Made by a program: the position numbers and the translations under genes. A stretch of DNA of 64,000 nucleotides, from NCBI GenBank assembly GCA_026008535.1, contig BRKX01000014.1:49091006-49155005 (forward strand), read 5' to 3'. The notes beneath the pieces are model-generated. The model was not told the origin of the DNA. It saw only the letters and a list, made by a program, of their open reading frames with translations, and ran no database searches. This document shows positions 24,280 to 35,761 of this stretch, in pieces. This DNA is from Perilla frutescens. Lineage: Eukaryota; Streptophyta; Magnoliopsida; Lamiales; Lamiaceae. Position 1 is the stretch's first letter. The number at the start of each line of letters is the position of its first letter.

Positions 24280-24798
24280 CTAAAAATTGCTTTTCAATGC
24301 AGAGAAACAACACCTATTTCTATTTTGGAATTTAAAATATTTTGAAAAATGGTGAATTACCTCGTGGGATGCTGCAGTTTTCTCATTTTTTATGCAACGA
24401 CAGTTGAAGGAAGCTTTGTTGCTGAAAGAGTTGCATTTGAGCACCAGATTTTCGTAGTCTCTACAGAAATTCGCTGGTAAATGACACAACAGAGGTCTAT
24501 GCAGCAGAATTGTCTTCATCTCCGAAACTGAAAATTGGCCGAAATTTCCGACGGAATCTCTTCGGAATGGGTAGTAGAATTGTTTTTGGGGCCCATAACC
24601 ACCACCGGAAACCGCGCCACCTCTGTGACTGTGATAACCACCACCACCACCACCAGAAATCCACACGATGTTGTACAACGAGACAGCCTCATTACCCCTA
24701 AGCTCGCAATCGGACATCGATGAAATCAAGAACCTAATAAGATCGTAGCCCTCCACCATCCTCCCGGCCCTTCCACCGTCGCCAAAACGAGTCTCCAT
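24280..24798 (-). CDS. Hypothetical protein in Mutator-like element
   Basis: An open frame of about 172 codons from the ATG at 24796-24798. It has a Gly/His-rich segment (ISGGGGGGYHSHRGG, then GGYGPQKQFYYPF) and a Cys-containing tail. I do not recognise a domain. It could be host sequence carried by the element (Pack-MULE cargo) or a chance frame; its position between non-autonomous Mutator ends suggests the former. Low certainty that it is expressed. Confidence 0.3.
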   Translation of the reverse strand: METRFGDGGRAGRMVEGYDLIRFLISSMSDCELRGNEAVSLYNIVWISGGGGGGYHSHRGGAVSGGGYGPQKQFYYPFRRDSVGNFGQFSVSEMKTILLHRPLLCHLPANFCRDYENLVLKCNSFSNKASFNCRCIKNEKTAASHEVIHHFSKYFKFQNRNRCCFSALKSNF

Positions 24799-25187
24799 CC
24801 CCGTCTCTACCGCCCCCGACTCCGAAGTCCAGCCTAGCCACCCCACCCAAGCCCCTGATCAAATTAGGAAGCAAATTAGGGATTTGAATCGGGTGGGAAT
24901 TTGGGATTTCCCTTCCGAATTTGGGTGTGACTTGTGAAATTAGGGATTTGGTTGTGTTTGTTCAGAATTCCAACTAAAAAGAGGTGCACGTGAGTCACAT
25001 GTGACCGCCTCCGTTAATTCATCTAACTCATCTTAAATCTTGAGGGACCAAAATTGATATTGTCAAACCTATGGGACTAAAAGTGAGCGATTTTTTAGAA
25101 AAAGGGCCAAAATCGACAGTGCTAGGACCAAAAGGGGAGCAAGGCGTGTCCTATGGGATCAAAAGTGAAATTTTCTCTTTTATAAAT

Positions 25188-25804
25188 ACATGATATGACC
25201 TAATAATAAAGGTTCAAATTTTTAAACCGAAGTTTGATCCAACTTGGCCTACTCCAATCTCTAGCACAAAATGAATTCTCACAAATTCAACTATGTTCAT
25301 GGTTTTTTTTTATCGAATTTGAAAAATCATTATATGAGGGTGGTGGGACCCTAAAATAGATGTTATTTGTGAGAATTTTCATGTTTCCACAGTATAAAGT
25401 TAAAGAGTTTTATTAATTTAGGACCCGAAAAATAAACAATCTATCAATTAATTAGGACTTTAGATTTAATAATTAAAATATCTAACACCGAACTAAATTA
25501 CTTTCAATTCAACATAAGTACTGATAAAGTTTAGCAAAATTACAAAATGGCCCAAAATTAATAATTTTTTCGACAATTACCCCCTTCTTTCCCATTCCAA
25601 ACCAGTCACAATACTAAGTAAGTGCATACAAAACACATGCTACACACTTCTCTTCCTACTTGACACAAAAACAACCAAAAAAGTGTAGCCAACACAGATT
25701 ACACACAGCACAAAATGCAGATTCAACATAGTAAGAGAAAGTTTTTAGTTATATGATAAACAACCACCAACAGCATCCAATATTCACCTGAACTTCGACA
25801 GCAG
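25188..25804 (-). other. Likely 3' untranslated region of the interrupted gene
   Basis: No open gene. This AT-rich stretch follows the original stop codon (TGA at 25805-25807, minus strand) of the coiled-coil gene, so its right end was probably that gene's 3' UTR before the Copia element separated it. Confidence 0.4.
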
Positions 25805-25835
25805 TCACCTCGCCCGTTTCTTGTAAGCCGTCTTT
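25805..25835 (-). pseudogene. Severed C-terminal codons of the coiled-coil gene
   Basis: Reading on the minus strand, the sequence after the Copia element encodes TAYKKRAR followed by TGA. Joined to the DDRKLKK end of the exon at 31232 this gives a natural, basic C-terminus. The short duplicated target bases at the junction (AGAAG on one side, a one-base-shorter AAAG on the other) are imperfect. Confidence 0.75.
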
Positions 25836-26195
25836 TGAAGATTTTATCAGAAAGCAAGCAATATCGCTTGAAAATAGGGTTTCACAATTCTGTAATTGTA
25901 TTATTCCAAAACTCTCAACTGCAACAATGATATTTCTACTTATTTATACACTGAAAATAGCTTGCTAACTACACTTACTATATCAACCGTTCAGATCAAC
26001 TATTACAAAGAAATGTGAATCAAACGGTGTTAACTATTTAGGCTTGTGGTCCAAGTTCTTCTTGCACAACATTACTCCACGTGGCATCTTTGAGACTTAA
26101 GCATTCTGCAGGCTCCAGCTTTTACTATACACTCTTCTTCATTCTTGCATGGCACTGCATGAAAGCATGCAGTACTTTAAATCCCAAAATCAACA
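25836..26195 (-). repeat. Copia 3' LTR
   Basis: 360 bp, bounded by TG..CA in both orientations. It matches the other LTR along its whole length. Confidence 0.95.
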
Positions 26196-29100
26196 TCCCC
26201 CTCAAACGCAATCCGATGAATATCATCAAGATAGAGTTTGGAGAGTAATGATCTAAATTGTGGACCTGCTAGTGCTTTAGTAAAGATGTCTACTATCTGC
26301 AACTGTGTGGGTATGTAAATAGGAACAAGAAAACTAGATCTGAAATGTATGCGTGCAAAATGACAATCTAGATCCAAGTGCTTTGTTCTTTCATGATACA
26401 TCTGATTCTGTGTTATCTGTATTACAGCTTTATTATCACAAAAGACCTGAATTGGTTTAGGAACAGGAACTTTCAAGTCTTAAAGAATATAAGAAATCCA
26501 TAGCAGTTCCCTAACTGTATAACTAAGACACATATACTCAGCCTCAGCTGTTGACAATGCCACTGTGGTTTGTTTCTTACACTTCCAGGATATGATACAC
26601 TTTCCTAATGACACATAATATCTAGAAAGAGATTTCCTACTATCTGCACAAGTCCCTCAATCTGCATCACAATATCCTTCAACATGAAACTTAGCAGATG
26701 AAGTATAAAACAAACCTAGTGAAGGTGAACTCTTAAGATATCTTAACACATGCATAGCTGCATCCTAGTGATTCTTGGTAGGTGAGTTGACAAATTGGCT
26801 AAGTTGTTGCACAGTAAATGCTATGTCTGGTCTTGTCAAATTTAGGTATAACAGCTTTCCAATCACCTTTCTGTAAGCATCTGGTTTAGGCAACAATTCA
26901 CCCTTTCGATGTGAGAGAGATAATCCTGGGGGAAAAGGAGTCTAAACTGGTTTACTTCCCATTAATCCTACTGTTGATAACATGTCTAGAATATATTTCC
27001 TTTGACATATATAAATTCCTGATTTAGATCTTGCAATCTCCATTCCAAGGAAGTATTGTGCTTCTCCTAAGTCTTTTATAGTGAATTGACTATGTAATAA
27101 CTGTTTCACTTGTGATGTAGTATCAAGAGATGACCCATAAGTAATATGTCATCTACATAGACCAATAAACCAATAAAAGATGTTCCAGATCCTTTAGTAA
27201 ATAGACAGTTATCATTCTCAGATTGTAAGAAACCCAAACTTAAGAGATGCTTACTGAATTCAGCATTCCACTCTCTTGATGCTTGTTTGAGACCATAGAG
27301 ACTCTTCTTAAGTCTGCAGACGTCTCCTGATCTCCCTTTGGTATAGCCCTGTGGAATTTTCATATAGATTTCATCAGTTAGATGTCCATGCAAAAATGCA
27401 TTATTAATATCTATCTGATGAAGATGCCAAGAATTCTGAGCTGCTAAAGCAAAAAATATCCTCACTGTAACAGCTTTAGCAACAGGTGAAAACACCTCTG
27501 TGTAATCGATTACATACTCTTGGTTGTATCCATTTGCCACTAGTCTAGCTTTATACCTTTCAATTGTTCCATCTGATTTAAGCTTTATCTTGTAAACCCA
27601 CTTTGAACCAATAGCATGCTTTCCAGCTGGCAGAGCTTCTAGTGCTTCCAATTCCTTTGCCATAGCTTCTTCCCATTCTTTGAACTGACAAGCTTCCTTA
27701 TAACTTGTTGGTTCCTTCAGAGATTGAACATTCATGAGAAAAGCTGAATAATGTGGACTCAATGTTTTTGAGATTGTATAAGGAAAAGTAGCAGGTGTGT
27801 AGGCAGGCATGTTTTACAGATGTTTGACATTCATAGTCCTTCAGGTATGATGGTAATTTATGTTCTCTGCAACTTTTCTTCACAGCCTGTATTGGCTTGT
27901 CATCTAGTGACATCTTTTCCTTATCTGCAGGTATCATGTGTGTGTGTAGTTGTCCTTGATTATCCTGTTGTAATTTTGAAAAGGGAGATTCTGAGTTAGC
28001 TTTGTACTCAGAATGTGAATCATGTGTAAGGTTTGAGTCATTGACTCTATCTGTAGACAAAACTAGTAAATCATTATTTTCAGACTGAAATTCAATGTGA
28101 TCATACTCAGGTTCAGGTGGTAAAATAGGTGGGGTTTCAAAGGTAGAAAAAGGTAAAGAATGTGGATCATTATGGCTTCTTTGTAAAGGGAAAATAGTAG
28201 GACAAAAGTCAACATCCCTGCTTACACAAACTGAATATGTAGCCATATCAAAAAGAAGGTATCCTTTATGATGGGAAGAAAAACCTAAGAAAACAGAAGC
28301 TATGCTTCTAGAGGAAAGTTTGGATTTATGAGGAGTAAGGTTGCTTCTATAAGCAAGACAACCAAAAGGTTGTGATAGGTTGAAGTCTGGACATTCTCCA
28401 GTAAGTATGTGAAATGGAGAATCCCAGTCCAAGATAGCACTTGGCAGCCTGTTTATAATCCAAGTTGCATGCAGTATAGAAAAACTCCAGAAACTTGTTG
28501 GCAACTGACTTTGAAATATGAGAGCTCGAGCTACCTGTAAGAGGTGCTTGTGCTTCCTCTCCACAATCCCATTCTGCTGTGGAGAGTAAGTACATGATCT
28601 TTGGTGACAAATGCCATGTTCTGCAAATAAATGATCAATCTGTGCATTCACAAACTCAGAACCATTGTCAGTCCTAATGGTTTGAATAGATTTATCATAC
28701 TGTGTTTTAACCAATAAAATGAATATCCTTACAATCTGATATACTTGGGTTTTGCTTTTGAACAGAAAAGTCCAAGTAGATCTTGAATAGTCTTCAACAA
28801 TGGTGAGGAAGTATGGAGTGTTAGATATGTATTCATCTCTGCAAGGTCCCCAAACGTCTATGTGTACCAAACTGAACAAAGCCATGCTCCTTCTGTGTAA
28901 GATGGGAAAAGGTTTCCTCTGCTGTTTTGCTTCATAACAGACTTTGCAGCTCTTTATCTCAAAAAATTCTTCCTCTCTGGCTCTCTTCTGAAGAGCAGGC
29001 AAATGCTTCATAGTATGTATTGAAGGATGTCCCAGCAACACATGTAGATCTTGTATATTATGAGAATGTGTGGCAGAACCAACTAGAACAGATTTAGGAC

Positions 29101-30829
29101 TCTTCTGTGGAAAAATGTAAAGAGAACCTTTCATGCTACAAATTCCCAACACTTGAGTAATCTCTCTTTTCTCAATAAGGCAATGTGATGACAGGAATTG
29201 AACTTTCCCATCAATGTCTTTGGATAACTGACCCACTGATAATAGATTATGAGTGAAGTCAGGTGCATATAGCACATTTTCCAGCACTATAGAATCATTC
29301 AATCTTGCACTCCCAGTGATAAATGCCCACAAGTGACTGCCATTAGGTAGATATATCTGCAGAGGTTGGTGTAGCTTCTTCAAATTAGTGAGCAAACTTA
29401 GATTGCAGCACATATGGTTGCTGGCACCAGAGTCTATAATCCATTGATCCTTTTTTATATTAGTAGATATCCCAAAAGCATAATGTTGTGTTAAATCAAC
29501 AGAATCTACCTCAGCCATATTAGCTGCCTTCATGTGGCCTTCTGGTTTCAACCCCTTCTTGAAATAGGAAGCCAAAACCTGGAAAGCCTTGTTCATTCCT
29601 TCAAAATCTTCACATTCATCATCTGATTTGTTTCCATTCTTAGTCACAACAAGAAATGTGGTGGGTGGATTATCTCTTTCATCTAATGTACAGTTTGCTC
29701 GTCCTTTTCCTTTCTCTGCTTTGAACTTTTTGTACCATTCAGGAACTCCCACCAGCTCAAAGCAATCCATCTTTAGGTGGCCAGTTTCACCACAATGGTC
29801 GCACTTAAGTTTAGACTTTTCCTCCTTTGTTAGCCTCTTTCTGTAACCATCCCTCTGAGTTCCCTTATTATGAGAATATAAAGCCTTGTGTTCTGTTCCA
29901 TCAGAAAAATGAGTAGACACAGAAATTTGTTCTTCCACCTATAAAACCATGGCATATGCCTGGCTTACATTAGGTAGTGGTATCATGATTAAAATTTGTT
30001 GTCTTATATTCTCATAGCAATCGTTCAGTCCCATTAGAAATTGCATCATTTTCTCTTCTTCCATATCCCTCATATTATCATCATAAGCTTCACAGGAACA
30101 GATTTTTGAATTCTTCAACAATGATAATTCATCCCAAAATCCATGAAAATTATTAAAATACACCATAATGGACTGTGTTCCTTGTGTGTATGTGGCAATG
30201 TCTCGTCTTAGTATGTATAATCGAGGCCCATTTCTAGTATCGAATCGACGATGTAACTCATCCCACAGCTCCTTTGAGGTTTCTAAGTTCTGAAATCCCC
30301 TTGAGATATCCTTTTCCATCGAATTACTCAACTAGTTGAAAATTAGGAAATCAACACGTACCCATTGCATGTAATCAACCGAGTTCCTAGGTGGTTTACA
30401 CACACTTCCATCTATTAATCCAAGTTTATTCCTTGATAATAATCCTCTTTTGACCGCGCGACACCAGTTATGAAAGTTGCGGCCATCAAAGAGATCGGTT
30501 GTGAGAATCATACCTGGTAACTCGCTTTGGTGAATGTATAAAACATCATTCGCAATCATTATGTTGTTGCTTACTTCTGATTGTTGAAATCCACCATTCG
30601 ATCCATCAGATTTTCCTGAATTGAGTCGCGGCATGATCAGAGTCCTGAGATTATCTCCTCCTTGTTGCGAATTGCGCATTTCTTCTCCCATAGCACTTGA
30701 TTCAGCATGAGAATTGTGAGCTGAATTTTCATTATACCCAAGTTCCTCATCGCGTGCCATCCGCCATGAGAATTGCTGATTTTTCTTAGTCATTTGAGGA
30801 ATATAGAAGGAAATCAATCGGTAATTCAA
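26177..30829 (-). pseudogene. gag-pol: Copia gag-pol polyprotein, multiply disrupted
   Basis: Gag begins near 30829 or at a second ATG near 30793, with a gag_3-type N-terminal motif (YIHQSELPGMILTT). Next come a CCHC zinc knuckle (CDHCGETGHLKMDC, near 29800), the protease DSGA motif (near 29435), and integrase with HIDVWGP, RTDNGSEF and NGIVERKHK (about 28860-28560). Reverse transcriptase follows with YVDDIL near 27150, and RNase H to about 26180. Stops interrupt it at 30332-30334, 29939-29941, 26942-26944, 26765-26767, 26657-26659 and 26480-26482. All fit Trp-to-stop or Gln-to-stop transitions. Frame changes also occur near 27800 and 27110. The copy is inactive; its domains remain readable. 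Confidence 0.93.
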
Positions 30830-30871
30830 TTATAGTTTGCAGGATCTATCGATGATATGCTCTAGATACCA

Positions 30872-31231
30872 TGAAGATTTTATCAGAAAGCAAGCAATAT
30901 CACTTGAAAATAGGGTTTCACAATTCTGTAACTGTATTATTCCAAAACTCTCAACTGCAACAATGATATTTCTACTTATTTATACACTGAAAATAGCTTG
31001 CTAACTACGCTTACTATATCAACCGTTCAGATCAACTATTACAAAGAAACGTGAATCAAATGGTGCTAACTATCTAGGCTTGTGGTCCAAGTTCTTCTTG
31101 CACAGCATTACTCCACGTGGCATCTTTGAGACTTAAGCATTCTGCAGGCTCCGGCTTTTACTATACACTCTTCTTCATTCTTGCATGGCACTGCATGAAA
31201 GCATGCAGCACTTTAAATCCTAAAATCAACA
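30872..31231 (-). repeat. Copia 5' LTR
   Basis: 360 bp. A TATTTATACACTGAAAATAG stretch (also in the 3' LTR) lies in a TATA-rich part. It provides the in-frame TGT TGA that now ends the host reading frame. Confidence 0.95.
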
Positions 31232-32279
31232 CTTCTTTAGCTTACGATCATCAGCACATTGTGGAGACGAGGCTGGAGGAGTCAGGGCAGTGCAGACTTC
31301 AGAGCTGCTTGAGTCAACAAGCTTGTAGTCACGCCTGCAACTTTTCCCAGAGCTGCAGCTATCTAAATCCAGCTTCAACAGAATAACGCATCCATCAAAT
31401 ATAGAATTCATCGTCTGTGAGTATTCCTTGGTAAAACATGTTGCCAGCATAAAGAAAACACAGCAAAATTACTCACATAAAGTGATATTAAAGCAGAATG
31501 ATCAGATGATGGAGACAAATCGAGGGGTGTGAGACAGTTAGGGAAAATTCCATGCTACCCTTAGGGTAATACCCTAAGTGTCACAATAGGCTTTTTTTAT
31601 TGTCACAATAGGTCTATTGTGACACTTGAAGGTATCACAATAGGCATATTGTGACACTTAGGATATTACCCTAAGGGTAGCATAGAATTTTCCGACAGTT
31701 AAAGTGTACAAGACATCTGAAAATTAGCTTGTTTTGAGTTTGAAGGAAACCATGTACTAGCTAGAACAGGAATAGGTAAAGTATTTGCAAGTTGCAACTC
31801 CAAACTAAATTGTTATGAAGAGCAAATATCAGAGATTGAAAAGTAAAGGTGTGAAGTATAGTTGAAGATTACCGCTGCAATCTTTCTCCGAGCAAATTCC
31901 AGCTCCCTCATTAAGGCCTTATTCTACGAAAAAGAAAACAAGAAACCTTCCACATAAGTATGCAATCATTTATGAACAAGGAAAAAAAATCATAAGATTG
32001 ATGATCATTGCCTTCTTTTGTGAGTCCAAGTAAAGGCTTTTGTAGCTGATGTCGGGACCGGGATTGGGACTGGGACGGGGACCAGGTATCTCCTCGTTTC
32101 TTCGAAAAATCTGTGAATATGGATGAGGAAATTTATGAAGAAAGACAATAGAGACAAAGTTATGCAACCTTAGACTCGAGTTCATCAGCAACTGTAATGA
32201 GATAGTCGACCATTTCTTCTAAGCTCCATCCATCCATTTCTGGCGGATAGTTGACTTGATGAACATGTTCCACATTCAT
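31226..32279 (-). CDS. Uncharacterised coiled-coil protein, truncated by Copia
   Basis: A small host gene with four readable coding exons: 32169-32348 (likely start ATG 32277-32279; an in-frame stop abuts its upstream acceptor), 32012-32110, 31873-31923 and 31232-31414. The phases join exactly. It encodes about 148 residues before the insertion: an acidic N-terminus (MDGWSLEEMVDYLITVADEL), then PGPRPSPNPGPDISYKSLYL, a helical DSQKK/NKALMRELEFARRKIAA segment typical of a coiled coil, and a Cys/Ser-rich tail. The third-last intron (31924-32011) has a GC donor (AAG/GC) rather than GT. With the Copia LTR in place the frame now ends KKC and stop at 31226-31228, losing the basic TAYKKRAR tail. I do not recognise the family. 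Whether the truncated form works is unknown. Confidence 0.65.
31542..31693. mobile_element. Small Mutator-type MITE in the gene's last intron
   Basis: 152 bp, nearly palindromic. Ends are GGAAAATTCCATGCTACCC and a close inverse; the core repeats TGTCACAATAGG. Flanked by GACAGTTA (31533-31540, 31694-31701); a ninth base differs. A sister copy is at 32660-32812. Confidence 0.85.
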
Positions 32280-32348
32280 AGCCTCTATAGAATTTGAGTT
32301 ACCAGCAAGAGAATGCAGTTTCTCCACACCAGATTTTATCTCTTTATC

Positions 32349-32659
32349 CTAACACAAAACAAGAGTACAAGAGAGATACGGCGTTCAAGAAACACGCACA
32401 ACACACAGTAGGGCTGGAGATGACACTCTCTCTCTCTCTCCCTCCCTCTTCTCTGGTGTTATAGTCTATGTTTAAATTTGGTTTTTTTTTGTGAATGAAG
32501 TAAGGGAAGGGAGCATAATTATAATCACAGAAAATAGTTGAGATGAATCTTGGCCGTCCATTTGAATATGTGGGTTCCACAGGCGATTTGACTTCTGCAA
32601 ATGGACTCTGCTATTTGCTTCGGTTCAATCAATGTGAATGACTGAAATGATCGTTCAAC
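32349..32659 (-). promoter_or_regulatory. Probable 5' UTR and promoter of the coiled-coil gene
   Basis: Upstream of the first coding exon on the minus strand. It contains a GAGAGAGA tract (about 32425-32445 as TCTCTCTC on plus) typical of plant 5' leaders, and a TTAG acceptor-like border at 32349. No clear TATA box was assigned. Confidence 0.35.
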
Positions 32660-32812
32660 GGAAAATTAGATGCTACCTCCCCCGAGTATTACCCAAATGT
32701 CGCAATAGGTATTTTGTAGTGTCACAATAGATTTATTGTGACACTTTGAAGTGTCATAATAAATCTATTGTGACACTTCGGGTAGTACTCGGGAGGTAGC
32801 GTATAATTTGCC
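32660..32812. mobile_element. Small Mutator-type MITE upstream of the gene
   Basis: 153 bp, with ends GGAAAATTAGATGCTACCTC and the inverse of GGCAAATTATACGCTACCTC. A perfect 9-bp duplication TCGTTCAAC lies at 32651-32659 and 32813-32821. Same family as the intronic copy at 31542-31693. Confidence 0.88.
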
Positions 32813-33008
32813 TCGTTCAACTCAGTTAAACTCGATGCAACAGTTTTTTTATTATTTTTAAGCAATTTCTTGGAGTGTTGTATGGGATTGTTTAACGAAT
32901 AAAAAATTATAAAATGGATCAATATTCCAATTCAAATGCAAAAAAATTATAAATGTGTTATTTTATATGAGTTTGAATCTGAATTTTCACTCGTTTTATA
33001 AAATTTGA

Positions 33009-33222
33009 TGTAACGACCCGTTTTTCAAAAATTTCATTTTTAAATATAGTCTTTTAATCTCATCATTACGATTGATTTAATATTTGATATATTATATTTA
33101 TTTTAGTCCTTCCACCTACAGAGAAAATTAAAAGATAATGTCAAGAGCTCATAATATGAATAAAAGTATTAAAATATCATAATTTATAATCCCAAATTCC
33201 TTAACTAATCCAAAATCCATAA

Positions 33223-33276
<54 letters not shown>

Positions 33277-35047
33277 GAATGACAATAAATCTTTATCTAA
33301 AGAACAGTTCGATTTACTGTGAGTTTTTCCCAAATATCACGTCTAATTAAACTGTAAGAGCAGTTCCTTTACTTCATGTCAAAACTCACCAAATTATGAA
33401 TTCATTCTAAACATATTAGTTTCCGTTCAAATAATGATGCCTTTATATTATCACCATTTTCTTTTTATTCAAAACTACTTTTCATTCACTTTTAGGATAG
33501 AAGAAAACCTCTACCAATTTTTATAAGAAATAGGACGAACGGAAATCAAGAATTTCAAATTTTGTTTCGAAGCCAACAATCTTGAATCAAGGTATATCTT
33601 CAACTAAATTTCTTGTTAAATTCTTAAGGAATTATACCTGTTTAAACATTTTTCTTTCTTTTCTTTCCGACGCAGAAAATTTATAGTTGAAAGAGGCAAT
33701 TCAAAAATAAACTTTCTTTTACTTTAGTTTTCGATAATTTTCAATTCTGTATATCCTATATCCAAATATTTAATTAATCTTAGAATTTAGTTTTCGTTTG
33801 TGAAATATGTAGTTTTAAGTATGGATATGTGTTTTAGTTTATATAAAAATGAAGAACATACAATGTATCAAATTCCTTTTGTACGTTTTGGTTGTTTTAG
33901 TGATTTTTCGTCTATCTAATTATTCTCAGTATATATGAATCTCCCTTTCCGTGAATTTAACAAAACCGAGACTCATGAATTAATTAAACCTTTGTTTTGT
34001 TGTTAATTTATCATCCTTGCTTTTGATAATTTATTGCTATTAAAATTAGTTTGTGTATTATCCGAGCCATCTCAAAAATCTATCTTAATTGTTTAAAGAA
34101 ATTGCCTAATACTTATTAATAACTTTCTGTTAATCACACGTACTAAAATATAGAGATTCACTAACAATATAATCCATACTCTAAATACGTAAACTATATA
34201 ATTTAGCCCTTTAAACTTTATAAATTCTTATAAAAGTATAAATTGTTAAAATAATTAAGTATATTCTCTGCTAGGTGAAGGCGAGTTAGTCCTTCAAGTT
34301 TTATTACAATTTGCATTGAAAAGTCGAGTCAAAGATCTGGAAAGTAAAGGTGGGGAATTTTATACGCACGTGGTTATTTATTATCCATTATATATTGATC
34401 TTGTGATTTATTGTTCGACATAGTGTTTTTGTGAAAGTGAAAGTTAAAGTATGTCAGGGACCGTTCATAGGTCCAGGACCGTAAAAGTTGTCCTTGGGTC
34501 GCCCACCGTGCATGTGTATATGCATATACTTGTTCAGAGACCGTTAATAGGTCTGAGGCCGTGATAAGTTGCCTTTGGGTTGACTCCCAACTGTTCAAAC
34601 AATTATTATTATGTGACATGGCATGAATGTCTGAATATGAGTTACTCGTTTAATATGTTTTGGATAATGTGTATTCTTCACTGAGTGTATTCGTTATACT
34701 CATCCCTTCATTATAACATTTCAGATTGAGGAGTTCGGTGATGGCAGTGAGGAGATGGATGATAGTTAAGTTTTTGTTTAAATATTTAAGTTACTAAACT
34801 CATTTGACTACTAAACTTTTAGTTGGTATTTATGTTAAATTGTCTGTTTCTGATTTTAAAAATACTTAGGAGTTTAAACTATTTAAAATCGCTTCCGCAC
34901 TATGTTATATGAATTATTATGATTTTCTAGTAATAGTTTTATTACATATTTGAGAAAATGTTTTAAATTCTATTTCAGGCATTATTTTACATGTTAGTTT
35001 TTTATAAAATAATTAGCATTTTATGTTTATAAAATTAGGGTGTTACA
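33009..35047. mobile_element. Gypsy-type solo LTR
   Basis: 2039 bp, starts TGTAACGACCCG and ends GGGTGTTACA, flanked by TTTGA (33004-33008, 35048-35052). Contains an AAT microsatellite (33222-33274) and a duplicated GGGACCGTTCATAGGTC / GAGACCGTTAATAGGTC motif (about 34457, 34516). No gag-pol or second LTR, so a solo LTR left by recombination. Lineage not resolved. Confidence 0.85.
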
Positions 35048-35308
35048 TTTGACCCGTAAATTGATTTAACATGAGAATTTTTCTTCTAATTCATTGAGTT
35101 CCCCGAAGAGTTAAAATAAAAAACCTCATTTAATGAATAGTTAAGGAAGTTCATTTTATTATGTTCAAATTAATGAAAATTACAATTTCCGTTGATTGTT
35201 ACTACATGTGAATTACAATAGTTGGGAAAGAGATAAAATGATGTTTTTTGATCATTTTTGTTGTACAGAAAGATAATTTCAACATCTCTATTAAATATAA
35301 ATATTTTA

Positions 35309-35580
35309 CTCCCTCCGTCTCATAATTATATATAGTCTATTATTTCTTTTTTATGCGTCCCAAAATTATAGTCAATTTTCCTTATATATGTGCATTAATT
35401 TTTTTTTCTTAACATACCCCTATCTAATGCTCTTTGAAATTAAAATCTCTAGTCTTTTGAATCAATAAATAATGGTATAATAGGAAAAAAATTATTTAAT
35501 TTTACTTTTCTAAAAACATTAAATGATTTTTTTAATATGTGTAAAAAAAGGAGGGGAACTACATTTTTGGGACGGAGGAG
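35309..35580. mobile_element. Stowaway-type MITE (CTCCCTCCGTC family)
   Basis: 272 bp between TA dinucleotides. Termini are CTCCCTCCGTCTC and the inverse of CTCCTCCGTCCC, the hallmark of plant Stowaway elements. No coding capacity. Confidence 0.85.
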
Positions 35581-35761
35581 TATTATAATTATAAATTGTA
35601 GTATTTGGTCAAACTACTATTTCCTTAATTTGTAAATAAGTATCATTTTAGTATTTTAATTTTGTTTCAGAAAAAATGGCATTTTATAAATTCAAGACAG
35701 AAAATACACATTTTTCACACATTGACCCTCATTCAATGCATTTAAACATCTATATTTAACT

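Larger units (their letters stand above)
21968..25177. mobile_element. Mutator-like element with long inverted repeats
   Basis: 3210 bp, flanked by a perfect 10-bp duplication TTTTATAAAT (21958-21967, 25178-25187). The inverted repeats exceed 60 bp, starting GAGAAAATTTCACTTTTG, and continue as degenerate GGGACCAAAA/TTTTGGTCCC blocks to about 22100 and 25030. A target duplication of 9-11 bp with long inverted repeats defines Mutator-like elements. No MURA transposase is visible, so it is non-autonomous. It carries a nested MITE-like element (22507-23362), an AT microsatellite (22436-22472) and a minus-strand open frame (24280-24798). The segment 23372-24279 shows no supported gene. Confidence 0.88.
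25836..31231 (-). mobile_element. Ty1/copia LTR retrotransposon, decayed
   Basis: A 5.4-kb element transcribed on the minus strand. Two 360-bp LTRs (25836-26195, 30872-31231) have the termini TGTTGATTTT and AAAATCTTCA when read in its own direction. A primer site related to initiator tRNA-Met (TGGTATCTAGAGC, plus strand 30859-30871) abuts the 5' LTR. A purine-rich tract (26196-26206) abuts the 3' LTR. Gene order gag, protease, integrase, RT, RNase H is copia order. By eye the LTRs differ at 11 positions, all transitions. It inserted into the last exon of a host gene. Confidence 0.95.
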
